Source: CAVRXQ01 sp963725215 (GTDB taxonomy: Bacteria; Actinomycetota; Acidimicrobiia; Acidimicrobiales; Bog-793). From it: a DNA stretch of 64,000 nt. Under the pieces are notes generated by a model. The model was not told the DNA's origin. It saw nothing but the letters and a program-made list of their open reading frames with translations, and searched no databases. Shown here piece by piece: positions 41,161-53,167 of this stretch. The stretch is from NCBI GenBank assembly GCA_963725215.1, contig CAVRXQ010000002.1, positions 372,001-436,000 of the forward strand. The letters are read 5' to 3'. Each line of letters begins with the position of its first letter. Position 1 is the first letter of the stretch. The position numbers and the translations under genes are program-made.

Positions 41161-42520
41161 TCTTCGTGTTCCAGGCGATGTGCAGCGCACGATGTTCACC
41201 GACTTGACGCGTGATCGCGAGTGGGCGGGCTACCTCATGTGCGGTGTGCACCAAGGTTCGGGTCACGACCTGCTTCTCGGCCGTGCCTGGCACCCCGTGC
41301 CGCCGAAGATGCAGATCACGGGCACCCGCCACGGATTCAGTTGGCACTCCGACTTCGACGTTGAGATGCTCAACCTCGCTCAGCGCGACAACCTCGCATG
41401 TGCCGTCTTTCACTACCACGGGGGCGCACGGCCATCGCTCGGGCATACCAGCGACCGCCAAACCGCCAACTCGCTCATGCCCTTTCTCTCCCGCGAGGCT
41501 CCCGACCGGCCCCACGTCTTCGGTGTCCTCGGCGATCATGCGGCCACCGGGCTGGTCTTTCGTGACGGCGCCGAAGTCGGCTCGCTCTCCTCGTTCCGCG
41601 TAAGCACGCAATGCATCGACGACTGGAGTACGGGATCGACTCTTCCTCGGATCAGGAGTGACGGCGAACGTCACGATCGTTTGATCCGAGGGTTCGGGCC
41701 CCATGCACACGAGCGCCTGCGTCGAACAACGGTCGGGCTCGTGGGGTGTGGAGGCGGAGGCTCTCATGTCGTCCAACAGCTCGCCTATCTCGGCGTCGGG
41801 TCGCTCCTTCTCGTCGATGCCGACATCGTCGAGACCTCCAACCTCAACCGCCTCATTGGCGCTCATCCCGCTCGCGCGAGCCGCTCACTCGTCGCCCGAC
41901 TCCTTGGCCGTGGACGCGGGGACGTCGGATTGCCAAAGGTGACGGTCATGCAACGCATGGTCAACGCCATCGACGAGACGATCGACGTCACCTGCATCCA
42001 AGAGGCATTTCCCACCACCTCGACCGTCGAGGCTCTACGGCGCGTCGATATTCTCGTCGCCTGCCTCGACAAGTTGAGCGTCCGAGACGACCTCAACCGC
42101 CTCGCGAAGCGCTATCTCATCCCGCTCGTTGACATCGGCATCGAGATCACGCCAGATCCAGCCAAACCCGGCAGCATCTACGCGGTTCCGGGCCGGATCA
42201 CCAAAGTCCTCGCCGACGGCCCATGCCTTCGCTGCCAAGGAGTGATCGACGAGAGCAAGTTGGAGCGCGAGCGAGGCGGACGCCCCAGAGGGTACGAGGG
42301 ACCGGCTCGACTTCCTGACCCCGCCGTCGTCACCCTGAACGGGATTGTCGCGTCGATAGCCGCGACCGAGGTTCTCCGACTCATCACGAGCTTCGAGATC
42401 GAGCGCACCCCGAATTGTGGCTGGCTCTACGACGGGCTAACGGGTGCTATCGAAGGTGTGACCAAACGCTACGACGCTTCCCGAATTTGCGAGGTCGATC
42501 GAGGAGCAGGGGATCCGTGA
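41147..42520 (+). CDS. JAB peptidase-E1 (ThiF) fusion
   Basis: A 457-residue fusion. Residues 1-150 are a JAB/MPN isopeptidase with Glu25, His89 and His91 (FHYH), then Ser and Asp103 in GHTSD as zinc/catalytic residues. Residues 190-440 are an E1/ThiF adenylation domain with VGLVGCGGGGSHVVQQLA (ATP loop), VDADIVETSNLNR, ACLDKLSVRDDLNR and a zinc-like CLRC. The fusion lets one protein both activate and deconjugate the Ubl. Third gene of a tightly overlapping operon; similar operons are associated with phage defence. Confidence 0.85.
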   Translation: MTTVDLRVPGDVQRTMFTDLTRDREWAGYLMCGVHQGSGHDLLLGRAWHPVPPKMQITGTRHGFSWHSDFDVEMLNLAQRDNLACAVFHYHGGARPSLGHTSDRQTANSLMPFLSREAPDRPHVFGVLGDHAATGLVFRDGAEVGSLSSFRVSTQCIDDWSTGSTLPRIRSDGERHDRLIRGFGPHAHERLRRTTVGLVGCGGGGSHVVQQLAYLGVGSLLLVDADIVETSNLNRLIGAHPARASRSLVARLLGRGRGDVGLPKVTVMQRMVNAIDETIDVTCIQEAFPTTSTVEALRRVDILVACLDKLSVRDDLNRLAKRYLIPLVDIGIEITPDPAKPGSIYAVPGRITKVLADGPCLRCQGVIDESKLERERGGRPRGYEGPARLPDPAVVTLNGIVASIAATEVLRLITSFEIERTPNCGWLYDGLTGAIEGVTKRYDASRICEVDRGAGDP

Positions 42521-42667
42521 CATCGGGCGCGGACGGCTAATCCAGTCCATCCCGATCGCCAAGCACCAACGAGTCGATCATCGGCTCGGCCGGCAAACGT
42601 GCCAACGCCTTCACGATCCTTGCAATGGTGTGCGGAGACACCGGATTGCGCAGCGGAAGCTCGCGCC

Positions 42668-45600
42668 CTACTCGAAGTCTTGGCTCTTCGCTCCAAGCTG
42701 TTGAGCGTTCTCACCGACGACCCGCCTGACACGTTCGTCGAAGCGAGACGACGAAGCATTGATTTCGAGCGTCATTTCGACCGACCCGCCTGGAGCCTCG
42801 GCCAAATGTTGCACAACGTTGCGCAAGATCTCCTCCAACTGCCGGATCCCACGCACTGTGTCGAGTGGAAAACGACCGTAGAAGAATGTCGGATCGCCCG
42901 CAGTGTCCGCACCGAACAAATCGGATGGCGTCGATGCCGTACCGTCGGCGGCAACGCCAGATCCACGCTCATTCGATGACGGAGCGCCATCGCGCGCCTC
43001 GGAATCTCGGGTGAGTTGCTCGCTCGCCGCATCAGGCGCCACGACGACCCCGCTCTTGCTGGCCGTCACGAGTTGAGCTGTGGCAAGCCCGACCCATCGA
43101 GATCCATCGAACACGTCCGCGTAGGCAAAGGTTTCGAGCTCCCAATCAATCTTCGCGACTCCGTCCGAGATCGCACGGGCCAAAACATCGAACGAAGCCA
43201 AGACGCGGAAGGTAAAGGAACTGGCAGTAGGCCTTCCACAGTGCATCGACAGCGATATCGTGCCGCTCCGTCCATAGCGGGATGCGATCGAGATCCATCC
43301 GCACACGGGTTCCCCCGTAATGGTGATGAGGCGTTCTTCGCATTCGAGCTTCTTCGCAATCCGCTCGGCCAGAATTCCAACTCCGGTCGGTTTGGTCTGG
43401 TGCCAGCGGATCTCCCGGGTTCCCGGGGTCTGTTCCGGTACGAGAACGTGTTGGTAGGTCTCGGCGATCCGGTGGGTGACGGTCTCAGCGGTCTCGGAGA
43501 GCTTGGAGTCGCCTGGGCTTCGTCGCTGCGGTCAGTTCGAGCTTCTGTGTTGTGGTCGTCGAGGATCGACTTCCACGCGAAGTACTGGCGAGCGGCGGTG
43601 CGCAGCTCGGCGAGCCGTGCCTCTGATGCGGCGCTGAACACGAGCATGTTGCGGTTCAACCGAGGACCGGCGTTTCGTTGACAAAGGATTGATCGGCCAT
43701 CGCGATAGCCGGGGACTCATCCACGTTCGGAACGTGATGAGCTGTGGCTGGAAGCACAACGAGGTGTACGCCGTCGTCGTCGTCGGTGACGTCACCTGGA
43801 CCGTCAGGGAAGGCGTGCACAGCGGCGAAGGGTCCGGGCGAGTCCGCCTTCTGCAGCCGCCGTTTGATCTCATCGTCGGCGTTGTCATCGGTGAAGTTGG
43901 AGATGGCCCGATCGGCGGCGAGGCGCGTGATGTTTGCGCGCAGCGAGTACCAGTACTGGGCACCGTCGACGTAGAGGTAGGTGGCATCGCCGGAGAGTCG
44001 ACGCAGTGCATCGGCGAAGGTGCCCGGCGCTTCGCCGGGCTGGGCAACACCGAGCGTGATCAGCTTGAGGTCGATACCACGCCGAGCCTCCTCTCGGGGT
44101 GCGGAGGCAAGGTAGACAGCACGAGCAACGCGGCGGGTGGCGGAATAGCGGCCGAGATTGGTGTTGTGCTGGTCGAGATGCAACGGAAGTGCGTTCGCGC
44201 CGTCGATGTCGGTGCGGATCACGGGGTCCCAGCCATCTTCGAGGTACTTGGTGAGTTCGGAGTTCACCTCGGGTCGTCCATCGGGATCGTGCCCGGCATG
44301 ATCAGCAGGTTCTGGTCGCCCCGTTGCCACAGCACGGAGATCACCGTCGCCATGAGCCGCAGCACACCGCGGGTTCGCTGGAAGCGATCGAGCGTGGACC
44401 AGTCCTTGTACAGCCGGTCGAAGAGCTCAGGGTGGATCGGATAGGAGAGCTCCATCCGTCGTCGATAGTCGCCATCGGCGACCTCGCTGGGAAAGTCGGC
44501 TTCGTTCTCTCGGTAGTAGTCACAGAACGCCTTGATCACGCCGTCACGGACCCGAGCGTTCTCCGGGGTCATCGGCTCGAACAGCCGCCGGCGAACGATC
44601 TCGAAGCTCTCGTCGTCTTCGGCTGGCTTCCATTGAGCAGAATTGCGACGAACGACGTTGCGGAGCCGTGCCAGGGCCTCCTGGCCCTTGTCGCCGCCGA
44701 CCTCGATGTCACTCGCCGGGATTGACACCAGCACGACGACGTTGGGCACGGACGCTGCGGCTTCAGTGAGCGCTTGCGCGAACGTGAACTGGGTGTCGAA
44801 GTGTCCGCCCACGACCTGCGCCTCGGCCTCGCGGGACGGAAGCTGCGGGCATACCAACCCACTCATCGATCAGAACAATCGATGGGCCGGCCAGCCGGAA
44901 AAGGTCGATGAGTTTGTTACCGGGGTTCGACCCGAGAGGTCTTCCGCCTCGACGAGCTGGTAGCCCTCAAGCCCGCGAGTTGGTAGGCGATCTCTCCCCA
45001 GATCGTGTGGATCGCCGTGCCGTCAGGCTTCACCGAGGGTGAAGCTGCTGAAATCCACTGCCCCACGACGACCGCTCGCGCAATCTTGTCCGGCAGCGAC
45101 AACTCGTGCTCGGCAAACAACTCGCCCATCCCTGGAAGCTCGGCAGCCTTCATGCCCGACGCCAGATGGTACAGCGCAATCATCGAGTGCGTCTTGCCGC
45201 CACCGAAGTTGGTCTGCAGGTCGATGACCGGGTCGCCGTCCTCGCCGCTCAACCGCCGTGCCGCCCCGATCAACAGTTCACGTAGACCGTTCGTGAGATA
45301 CGTGCGGCCGAAGAACGCGACCGGATCCTGGTACTCCAGGTCCGCGTTACCCGTGGCTACCTGGTAGAGGTCAGCAGCAAACTCAGCTTGCTTCAAACGG
45401 CCACTCGCCACATCAGCGTGGGGGGTGATGATTTCTCGCCAGGGCGTGAAGCCCTTGAGCGGCTCGCCCTCGGTTGGCCTCGCCGCCGTCTTGCGGCGTT
45501 CCGATCGCGCCTGCTCATCGAACAGCTGGCGCTGCAGATCCCGCTTGAGACCCTGAACAATCCTCACCTGCTCCGCGGCGCTGAACGCCTCCAGAAGTCG

Positions 45601-45930
45601 CTCTGCCGTATCGAGCATCCGATATGTGTCATCGGTCGAGAACTGGCCCTGGTGCGCCCACTTGTTTCGCGCTTCACGCAGCTCGCTCGTGTAGCCGCGC
45701 TCGGACTGACCCAACCGCTGCCGCCACACTTCCTGCCAAGTGTTCTGCATTGCCTTCAGCAGAAAGATCAGATCGTTCGGATCCGCTACGCCAACAGCGC
45801 CCCGATCTCGGCCGTTCATCTCGTCGAGCCAGCCTGGCCCGTAGGCGGCCTTCCATGCCGCTTCGCAGACAGGACGGATACCATCGCGCACCGCGTCGAG
45901 CCCCCGACTTACTCGTTCGTTGTTAGGCAT
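42668..45930 (-). pseudogene. DUF499 ATPase of a DISARM-like system, multiply frameshifted
   Basis: Assembled from several frames: start MPNNERVSRGLDAVRDGI (Swt1/DUF499 N-terminus), TYRMLDTAERLLEAF, Walker A in LQTNFGGGKTHSM, then IVLIDEWV, GGHFDTQFTFAQALTEA, a long middle (VVVLVSIPASDIEVGG and YSATRRVARAVYLASA), and the C-terminal SRFDERVRRVVGENAQ. It would make a product of about 1080 residues. At least six breaks occur; around 44850-44965 four short G runs each need one more base to restore EGYQLVEAEDLSGRTPGNKLID and YARQLPSREA. It is the last gene of the helicase-methylase-ATPase operon, 22 bases after the methylase. Confidence 0.8.
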
Positions 45931-45952
45931 TACCACGGCGACACGCACTCCA

Positions 45953-48695
45953 TCAGAACAACGTCCCGATCTCGTCACGCACGCTCGGCGACGTCGCGGC
46001 GAGTTTCGTGATCTCGGGCCAGGCGGTGGCCAGCATGTTGTAGGCGCCTGCCTCGTCGGCCCATTTTTTACGATCGCAGACGCCATATAGAAGATAGGCA
46101 AGCTGTCGTGCCCGAGCACCGAGGCCGCCACCTAACCGTGCAAGTAGGCGTGCTGCTTCGACTTCGCTACGGTCGACAGCGCGAATCAAGTGCTGCGTCG
46201 TCTCCCAGACGGTAAGGCGCCGGTCGGTCGCCGGATCCCAGCCCTCAGGCAACTCGGAGCGCTCAACCAGCCGAACCTTGCCATCCCGGCTGACGACAAC
46301 ACCAGCCTCGACAACACCAGCGACGTCGTGTCTTTCGCACGTGCCAGGAGGTCTGCGTTTCCGAACGGACCTGGGTTATGGCCATATTGCTCAAACCAGG
46401 TGAGGCGAAACGGGTGTCCGCATCGAACTCTGATTCCTCGCCGCTCAGCGCCTCGGCCAGCACCTCATTGATTAGGCCCAGGGCCGAGCTGACTGTCATC
46501 GGTCTCCCGTCGGCCTCGACGACCTTCGCATATCTGGAGAAAATGGCAATGCCTGGGCCCATCGCCGATTGGGCGAGGTCGACAGGGGCAATGTTCTCGA
46601 CCTGTAGCAATCGCACTGCCGGCTCAAGTTCGGTGCGCAATGCGCCAATGAACTCGCCCCTCGTGGCCATCGGAGCGGTTGTCACGCGTGGCCTACAGGT
46701 AAGGACAACCGACGAGGCCAAGGAGTTTCGCCGAGCATTGCGAACCCCGCCGGTCATCTCGGTTCGGATGGGCCACGTCGCGGTAATGGCCAGTCCGGCA
46801 TCGAGGACGCCCTCCAGGAACGTCTCCCATCCCGTCGACGTATGACCGTCATCGGTCGACTCCGTCGCCTTGAAGGCATAGAAGATGGATGCGGGGTAGC
46901 GAGGGTCAGATCGAGGGATTGCGGCACGGAAGACTCTCTTGATTCCGTTCTCGAAATGCTCCTTTGCCGCCTGTCGCCCTCCGAACCGATACTGGTCAGC
47001 AACCAACTCTTCTGTCTTTGGCGTCAAGATTGTTGCGAACTCATCCGGCCATATCGGCCCAAGAGTCCGTCGCATCCAGACGTAGAAGAAGTCGGAAATA
47101 TCTGAATACGGAACGTTGTCGTAGTACGGGGGGTCAGTCGAGAGAACGAACCTCTCCACCTCGCCTATGCGTGCTTCCCGCGTCGCGCTCCGCGACGGTT
47201 GCAGTCGAGTTCATCGGCAGATGCAAGAGCGCCTTCGTGACCCAGTCGATTTGGCCACTCCAGCCACCTGTAGCCGTGGAGAACGGATTCGCCTCCGTGA
47301 ATGCCCAGGTCATCTGGATGGTTTGCATGCGAAATAGGTGTTCCAGCGTCTCGCGCAAAGGGTGCCAGATTGAGAGGGAATTCCAACGACTGATCGCTCG
47401 ATCGAGGACGAAGGCTAGGTACATGGTCACTGCCTCGGAGTAGGCAAGCGCTCCGTCGCCACCCGAAGCCAAGGGCAAACCAAGTTCCATCTCCCTTCGG
47501 GCGGCATCCGAAAGGATCACCTCCCTCAGTTCGTCTAACGATCGGCAAAAGGCGTCTATCGCCAGTCGTTGCCGCGGGAGAAAGAGCTTCCACCATTCGT
47601 CCAAGCCATATCTGGGTGTGCCCATGTATTGCGAGTGGGTCGACATGGCGCCTGTTGGGCGCCAGCAGTCTCGGGCATCAACTGCCGCTGCCTCCGAATC
47701 CGCGGGAGTCGGAGACAAATACACGCGACCGCGGGCGCCCTGCACGGCAACCGCGATGAGATGCTGTGTGAGGCGGCCGGCCATCCCCTCGCTCTTGATG
47801 TAATCGTTCGGGATCGCGGCGCCGGTCGCAATGCAAGTTCCATTACCTCGGGCGATGGTCCCTGGGATCGGATTGCCGCCCTCACGGACGTGGTAGGTGA
47901 TGTGACCGTTTTCAATAACAGGCTCTACCCACACTGTCGGCCTTCCGGGCTTCTTGACGAGTGTCCAAGATCCGACCAGCGGGACATCCCCATTCCACGA
48001 GGGATCAGGGGACTGCACTGCTCGCGCCCAGAACCATGCCAGTACGTCGCCGCCCCCATACGGTGAGGGCGGGTGGGGGTAAAGCTTCCCTACTTCGGCC
48101 TGTGCCATGTCACCCAGCTTCGATCCGTATGCCTCAACGTCTGCAGCAAGGCCGCTGGCACCCTCCCAATCCGCAAGCTGAGCCGGGACCTCTGGGTTGA
48201 CCGGGGATCGCCCCGAGAATCGTTGGGGAACCTCAAGCATCGCCCGCTGGATCATGACTGCCACCGGGTTGAGATCCCCCGAATGCGTATCGAGTCCGAG
48301 GCGCACGGCTTCGACGGGAATCGCGCCCCCCCTGCAAACGGGTCGAGGATTATGGGCAGGTCGCCATCGCAGGACTTCTCGATCTCGGCCCTCGCTTCGC
48401 TGAGGACGCGCTGGTCGTTCGACGCCTGCCAAGGCACAAGTCGTTCAAGGATGTCGAAGAGTCGTTTGCGCTCGACGAGCTGATCTTCTTGGGTGGGGAA
48501 TCTGTCTGGATGAGATGAGGGATCATCCACGAGTGAGGCCCAAAGCACGGCACGTGCGGCAGCGAGCGGGCGCCTAGCCCACCACAAGTGCAGGGTTGAC
48601 GGATGACCGTGGCGGATCGACTTCTCTCGTGCCGACTCCTCGTTGATCTTCGCCAGTGGAAGCGCGACCTCGATGAGCTTCTTCTTGTAGGTCAT
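45953..48695 (-). pseudogene. DUF1156 adenine-specific DNA methylase, frameshifted
   Basis: Read across four frames it gives a COG1743-type methylase of about 910 residues: KKLIEVALPLAKINEESAREKSIRHGHPSTLHLWWARRPLAAARA at the start (shown in parts), DPFAGGGAIPVEA (SAM motif), GDLNPVAVMIQ, and the catalytic DPPYYDNVPYSD. The break in the SAM motif is a run of seven C at 48326-48332 where eight restore the frame; others are near 47150 and 46260. It overlaps the helicase stop by ATGA. It is expected to mark host DNA at N6-adenine for self-recognition. Confidence 0.85.
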
Positions 48696-51600
48696 TGGGG
48701 CTCCACGGCGAAGGGCATGAGTTCAGCGACATCGAGGGGCACGTAGGTCTGCGCAAAGTGCAGCTCGTATCTGTCGAACGGCCGAATGAAGTAGTTCACA
48801 GTCGGCTGGCCATGTGGCTCGTTCGGGACGCGCACGACGGCAAGGCGGAAGCGCTCCGGGTTCTGTTGCGCCTGGCGCACCTGGCGAGCACGAACCTTGA
48901 TCTCCGGTGTGTCGGGCCGATGGCCCTTGACCTCGATCTGGTACACCCTGCCACTGCGGGGGTCTTCCGAAAGGATGTCGAATCCTGGGTTGTTGTGATC
49001 CTGTTCGACGGGGAAGCGGCCAAGGACTCTTTCGGCCGCCATGACCGCGGCGACCGCACGGCGGTCCGTTTCGACGATCACGTCGTAGTCGATCTCGCGA
49101 GGTTGTTCGCCGCGCAGGCGTTGGATCAGACCAATGGGAATGACGAGCGCCGCTGCCACGACCGTCGGCGCATGGTTGACGAGGTCGGCTTCGAGATCGA
49201 GTTCGCGAAGGCGGCGGGCTTTGCGAGCTTCGAGGTCGTCGGCGCGTTGACGAGCGCGGCCTGAGTTGAGGCGGGGTTTCTTGCCGTGAAGCTCCTGCTG
49301 CTTGAGTTCAGCCGCGCGGGCGTCCCAATAGCGGATCTCGCTGTTGAGGCGTTCTTCGACGGCGCGCCGTGTGCGTTCGATCCGGGTGCGTGTGATGTCG
49401 GCCACCTCGGCGTAGTGGGGTGTGGCGAGGTTGGCAGTGGCCCAACTCCGACCGGTGAGATCAATGCCGTCATTCGCCCAGGTCGTGTCGAGACCGGAGA
49501 GAAGCTTGCTCGTGGTGTCGTCGAGGGGCTCATAGTTGAGATACGGCTCGGCGCCAGGATCGGTGATGGCGCCGTGCTCGGTGATCTCGACGAACTGGAA
49601 CCGCCGGGACACGATCCTGCGGCCGCCCCGTTCAAGACGGCCGTCAGTGATGGCGTGTTCGAGATAGATGAGGGCGCGGACGGTGTCGCTGTCGTCAGTC
49701 GGGTCGATGAGCGTCGTGCCAGCAGGAAGGGTGGCGCCGTGCCGGTCGAGCGTGGGTCGCGATTAGTGCGTTGAGCAGCGGGTGCCCAGGGCTGAGCAAT
49801 TCGGCTCGGGTCCCGGCTGGACCGATCGAGACGTACCCGGTGTCGAAAGTGACGCGTTCGTAAGCGTTTTGGAGAGGGCCACCGGCGGCGACTTCACCGG
49901 TCGCGGGAGCGAACGGTCGCGGGAATGCGGGTGATCTCGAACCGGCCCGTCTCGCGGGGTGCGATTCGTCCGCCGACGTCGTCGAGCGCGGCGCGGAAGA
50001 ATGCTTCGATGAAGGCTGGTTGAAGCTTGCGGGAAAGCGCTTCTTCCATTCGGTGGCGGATCTCGGTGATGCTCGACGGGTCGAGCACGTTCGTGGCCAG
50101 CGCGCGTTCATCGAGGACTGTCTTCAGCCGGTCGCCGATCTGCGAGTCGATGACCTCGTCGACGCGGCGATGACGGCCGGGTCCTTGCCGTACTGGATGG
50201 CTTCGAGGAGCAGCTCCTGTAGCGACCGATTGATCTCGGCGTCGCCGAGAATGTCGTAAACCTGATCCCCGTACGTCTCGCGTTGTGTTTCGATCTTAGC
50301 GAAGAGCCTCTCGAACACAACACCCTCTCTGGTGCCATGGGCTACGAGGTTCCAGAGGTGACAGACCTGTTCCTGGCCGATGCGGTGGATACGTCCGAAA
50401 CGCTGTTCGATCCGATTCGGATTCCATGGCAGGTCGTAGTTCACCATCAAGTTCGCGCGCTGCAGGTTGACACCCTCGCCGGCGGCGTCGGTTGCGACGA
50501 GCACCTTGACCGCCGGGTCGTTGCGGAACGCGTCCTGTATCCGGCGACGGTCCTCGCGCTCTTATGCCACCATGAATCGTCACGACTGCTTCGGGCTTGC
50601 CGAGCAGAGTGCGGATGCGCCCTTCCAAGTAGTTGACGGTGTCTCGGTGCTCGCTGAAGACGATCAGCTTGGTGGGATCGCCAGGAGCGTTGAATACGTC
50701 GGATTGAAGGATCGTGCGCAGCTCAACCCACTTGCGGTCCTCCCCCGAGGCACGCACATCGGCGGCAAGGTCTTCGAGGAGTCGCAGTTCCGCGACCTCG
50801 CGCTCGGAGTTCTGCGATCGACTCGGCAGTCATTGCGCTCTCGATGGCTTCGTCTTCGAGGTTCTCAAACTCCTCATCGTCGAAGTCGTCAACATCGAAG
50901 CCGTCCGGATCGGCAAGACGTCCTCCGACGCGTTGCACCTCGGCAATTTCTCCGGAGCGTTGGGCATCGCTGAGCTGTTTGATGAGCTTGTCCTTGCGGC
51001 GCCGCAATGACTGGTAGATCGCCTCGGGTGACGACGCGAGCCGACGCTGCAGCGCAATGAGCGCGAATCCAACTGCGAGCCCACGGCGCCTGTCGCCACC
51101 ATCTTGCATCGCCTGCGCCCGACCCATCCCTTCTCGCACGTAGTCGGTCACTGCTTCATAAAGGCGTTCTTCCAAGTCACTGAGGTCGTAATCACGGTCT
51201 TGGCGACGCGTCGGGGAACAGGCGCTTGCCCTCGAACGTGAGGAGGTTCTCCTTCACGTACCGGCGCATGATGTCGGAGACGTCGGGAACCTTGGCGGCG
51301 TGGCGCAGCCGCCCCGCGAAACGGTCGGGGTCGAGAACGAGAGGAACAACAGGAAGTCCTCGTTGCTGCCGCTGTGCGGCGTCGCAGTTAGCAGCAACAG
51401 ATTGCGGGCGTGATCACGCAGCAGTTCACCGAGCGAGAAGCGCAGCGTCCGTGTGACCTCGTCGCCGTAAAGATGTGCCGACATCTTGTGTGCTTCGTCA
51501 ACGACCACGAGGTCCCAATCCGTGACACGCGAACTTCGCTTGGAGGTCTTCGCCTCTGGACAGTTGATCGAGTCGTGCGATCAGCAGGTTCTCTCTCGAT

Positions 51601-52180
51601 GAAGGGGTTGCCGGTCCGGGATTCTTCGACCAGCGTGCGGCCCATAGCCGAAACCTCATTCCGAACTTGCTCGTCGAGTTCCTCTTGCCATTGCTCGACA
51701 ATACTTCCGGGGGCCACGATCAGGCAGCGGTCGAGGTCGCCACGGAGCATTGGCTCGCGAATGAAGAGCCGGACATGATGTCTGCCGGCTCCAGGGACAT
51801 CGGCGAGCAGGAATCGGAGCGGCTGTAGTGGCAAAAGACGGTTGTAGACCGCTTCGATCTGGTGCGGAAGAGGTCGGATCGTCGATGATGCGACCCCGGC
51901 ATACGGGTCAAACAGGTGTGCCAGTTGGATCCGCCGTGCTTCACTGGCGAGCTTGAAGGCGGCTCCGTCCGCGTCGAAGGTCCAGCGAGGGCCAGACGCC
52001 ACCTCGATCGCTGCCGCCTGATCGCAGCGAGAAGGCGATCTCCGATCTGGCCGTCGTCTGCCCGGTAGACGACATTGAGATCCCGTCCCCGTGCGGCTCG
52101 ACGGCGACGATCGTCACGTCGCCGCCGGCGACAAGACCACGGACCCGAAGGCCCGCCTTGAGTTCGTGGAGTTCGATCAT
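48692..52180 (-). pseudogene. SNF2-type helicase with DUF3883 domain, multiply frameshifted
   Basis: Pieces in all frames give one protein of about 1160 residues: MIELHELKAGLRVRGLV, a Q-motif-like LPHQIEAVYNRLLP, a Walker A seen only after repair, VVDEAHKMSAHLYG (DEAH), LLLLTATPHSGSNEDF, VFSEHRDTVNYLEGRI, ATDAAGEGVNLQRANLMVN and RFGRIHRIGQ (motifs V and VI), and a C-terminal DUF3883 part, YQIEVKGHRPDTPEIKVR, which is endonuclease-like. At 51768-51795 the text reads GAGRHHVRL; restoring three bases in AA, CC and GGG runs gives GAGKTIMSGL. First gene of the operon. Confidence 0.82.
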
Positions 52181-52326
52181 GGATACGGAGCCTGCCTGTC
52201 AGGCCCCTCGAACTCGTGGCGGCTCTCGTCGACCTGAACTGGGGAGATGTACGAGACCCCTATGACAATGAGGGCCGATTCCCCCACCAACGGGAATACC
52301 CGGCGGATGCGTGTCGTGCCGGGGAT

Positions 52327-52357
52327 CCTCCAGGGGAGGATCACCCTCCCCTGGAGG
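52327..52357. terminator. Strong perfect hairpin downstream of ssb
   Basis: CCTCCAGGGGAGG pairs perfectly with CCTCCCCTGGAGG (13 bases) around an ATCAC loop, nine bases after the ssb stop. No T run follows on either strand, so it may end transcription with Rho, protect the ssb mRNA, or separate ssb from the helicase operon. Confidence 0.55.
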
Positions 52358-52365
52358 CAGGCTGG

Positions 52366-52767
52366 TCAGGCCGCCGCGTCGGCGGCCTGCCGGACCGACA
52401 GGGCCTTGAAGTGGTCGGCGACCACCTCGACCGTCCGGCGCTTGGAGCCGTCGGCGGCTTCCCAGGTGCGGCTCTGTTGCCGCCCCTCGACGTAGGCGAG
52501 GCGGCCCTTCGCCATGTACTGGCAGGCGAAGTCGGCCATCTGCCGCCAGAGGACCACGTCGTGGAACTCGGGCTGCTCCCGGTCGTTGGTGGCGATCCGG
52601 ACGGTCGTGACGTGGATGCCCGGATGCGGTGGTGCGCAGCTCGGGCGTTGCGACGAGCCGTCCGACGAGGATCACTCGGTTGACGGATGTTCCCTTCGAG
52701 GAGCGCTTCGGTCTCCGTGCGTCTCGGTCGTGGACTTCGTGCTGCGGGTGTTGGGCTTGCTGGCCAT
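52366..52767 (-). pseudogene. ssb: Single-stranded DNA-binding protein, frameshifted
   Basis: The start ATG 52767 has an AGGAGG ribosome site and a Ser/Thr-rich lead (MASKPNTRSTKST). The OB fold follows in other frames: SVNRVILVGRLVATPELRTT, then GIHVTTVRIATNDREQPEFHDVVLW, then MADFACQYMAKGRLAYVEGRQQSRTW and FKALSVRQAAD. Breaks lie near 52700 and at the C/G run 52619-52622 (here one extra base). The acidic DDIPF-like SSB tail is absent, as in many plasmid-borne ssb genes. It is a typical passenger of mobile elements. Confidence 0.78.
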
Positions 52768-53167
52768 TGGATGTACCTCCTGTTGTGTGGATCGATGCAG
52801 CGGTGTCATCCAGACCAGGTGCCGAGCGGAATACCCCTCGCCGCAGGCGACACGCCTTGGGGGTTGCAGCGAACAGGCAGCGGTCTGGTAGCCGTGTGCG
52901 GTGAGATCCACGACAACGAAGGAGGGATCAGGCCAGCGAGTCCGCTCCGAAGCACGATCACGACGAGCAAGGGGACAGTGCTCAGGGGAAGCCGACGTCA
53001 ACGATGAACCCTGCCGGTGCGGTCAGGACGCCGAGCTCAGCCACCGAGGTCAAGGTCGGCACGGCGTGCCGGCGGAGCGAAACCTTGACGGAAGGGCACG
53101 ATCCCACCCTCGGTGTCGGACCTCCCATCGGGAGGTCCTGGGTGCGAATTGGGAAATCTGGCCAGGA
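52768..53167. other. Gene-free stretch with a perfect hairpin
   Basis: About 400 bases between ssb and the DUF3800 gene. No convincing ORF. At 53119-53139 GGACCTCCC pairs with GGGAGGTCC around a short loop, close to the DUF3800 3' end, possibly its terminator, though no T tract follows. Confidence 0.45.

Noticed and set aside
42668..52180. Classical DISARM
   Set aside because: No drmB (DUF1998) or drmC (phospholipase D) gene is visible; the third gene is DUF499, so I call it DISARM-like only.
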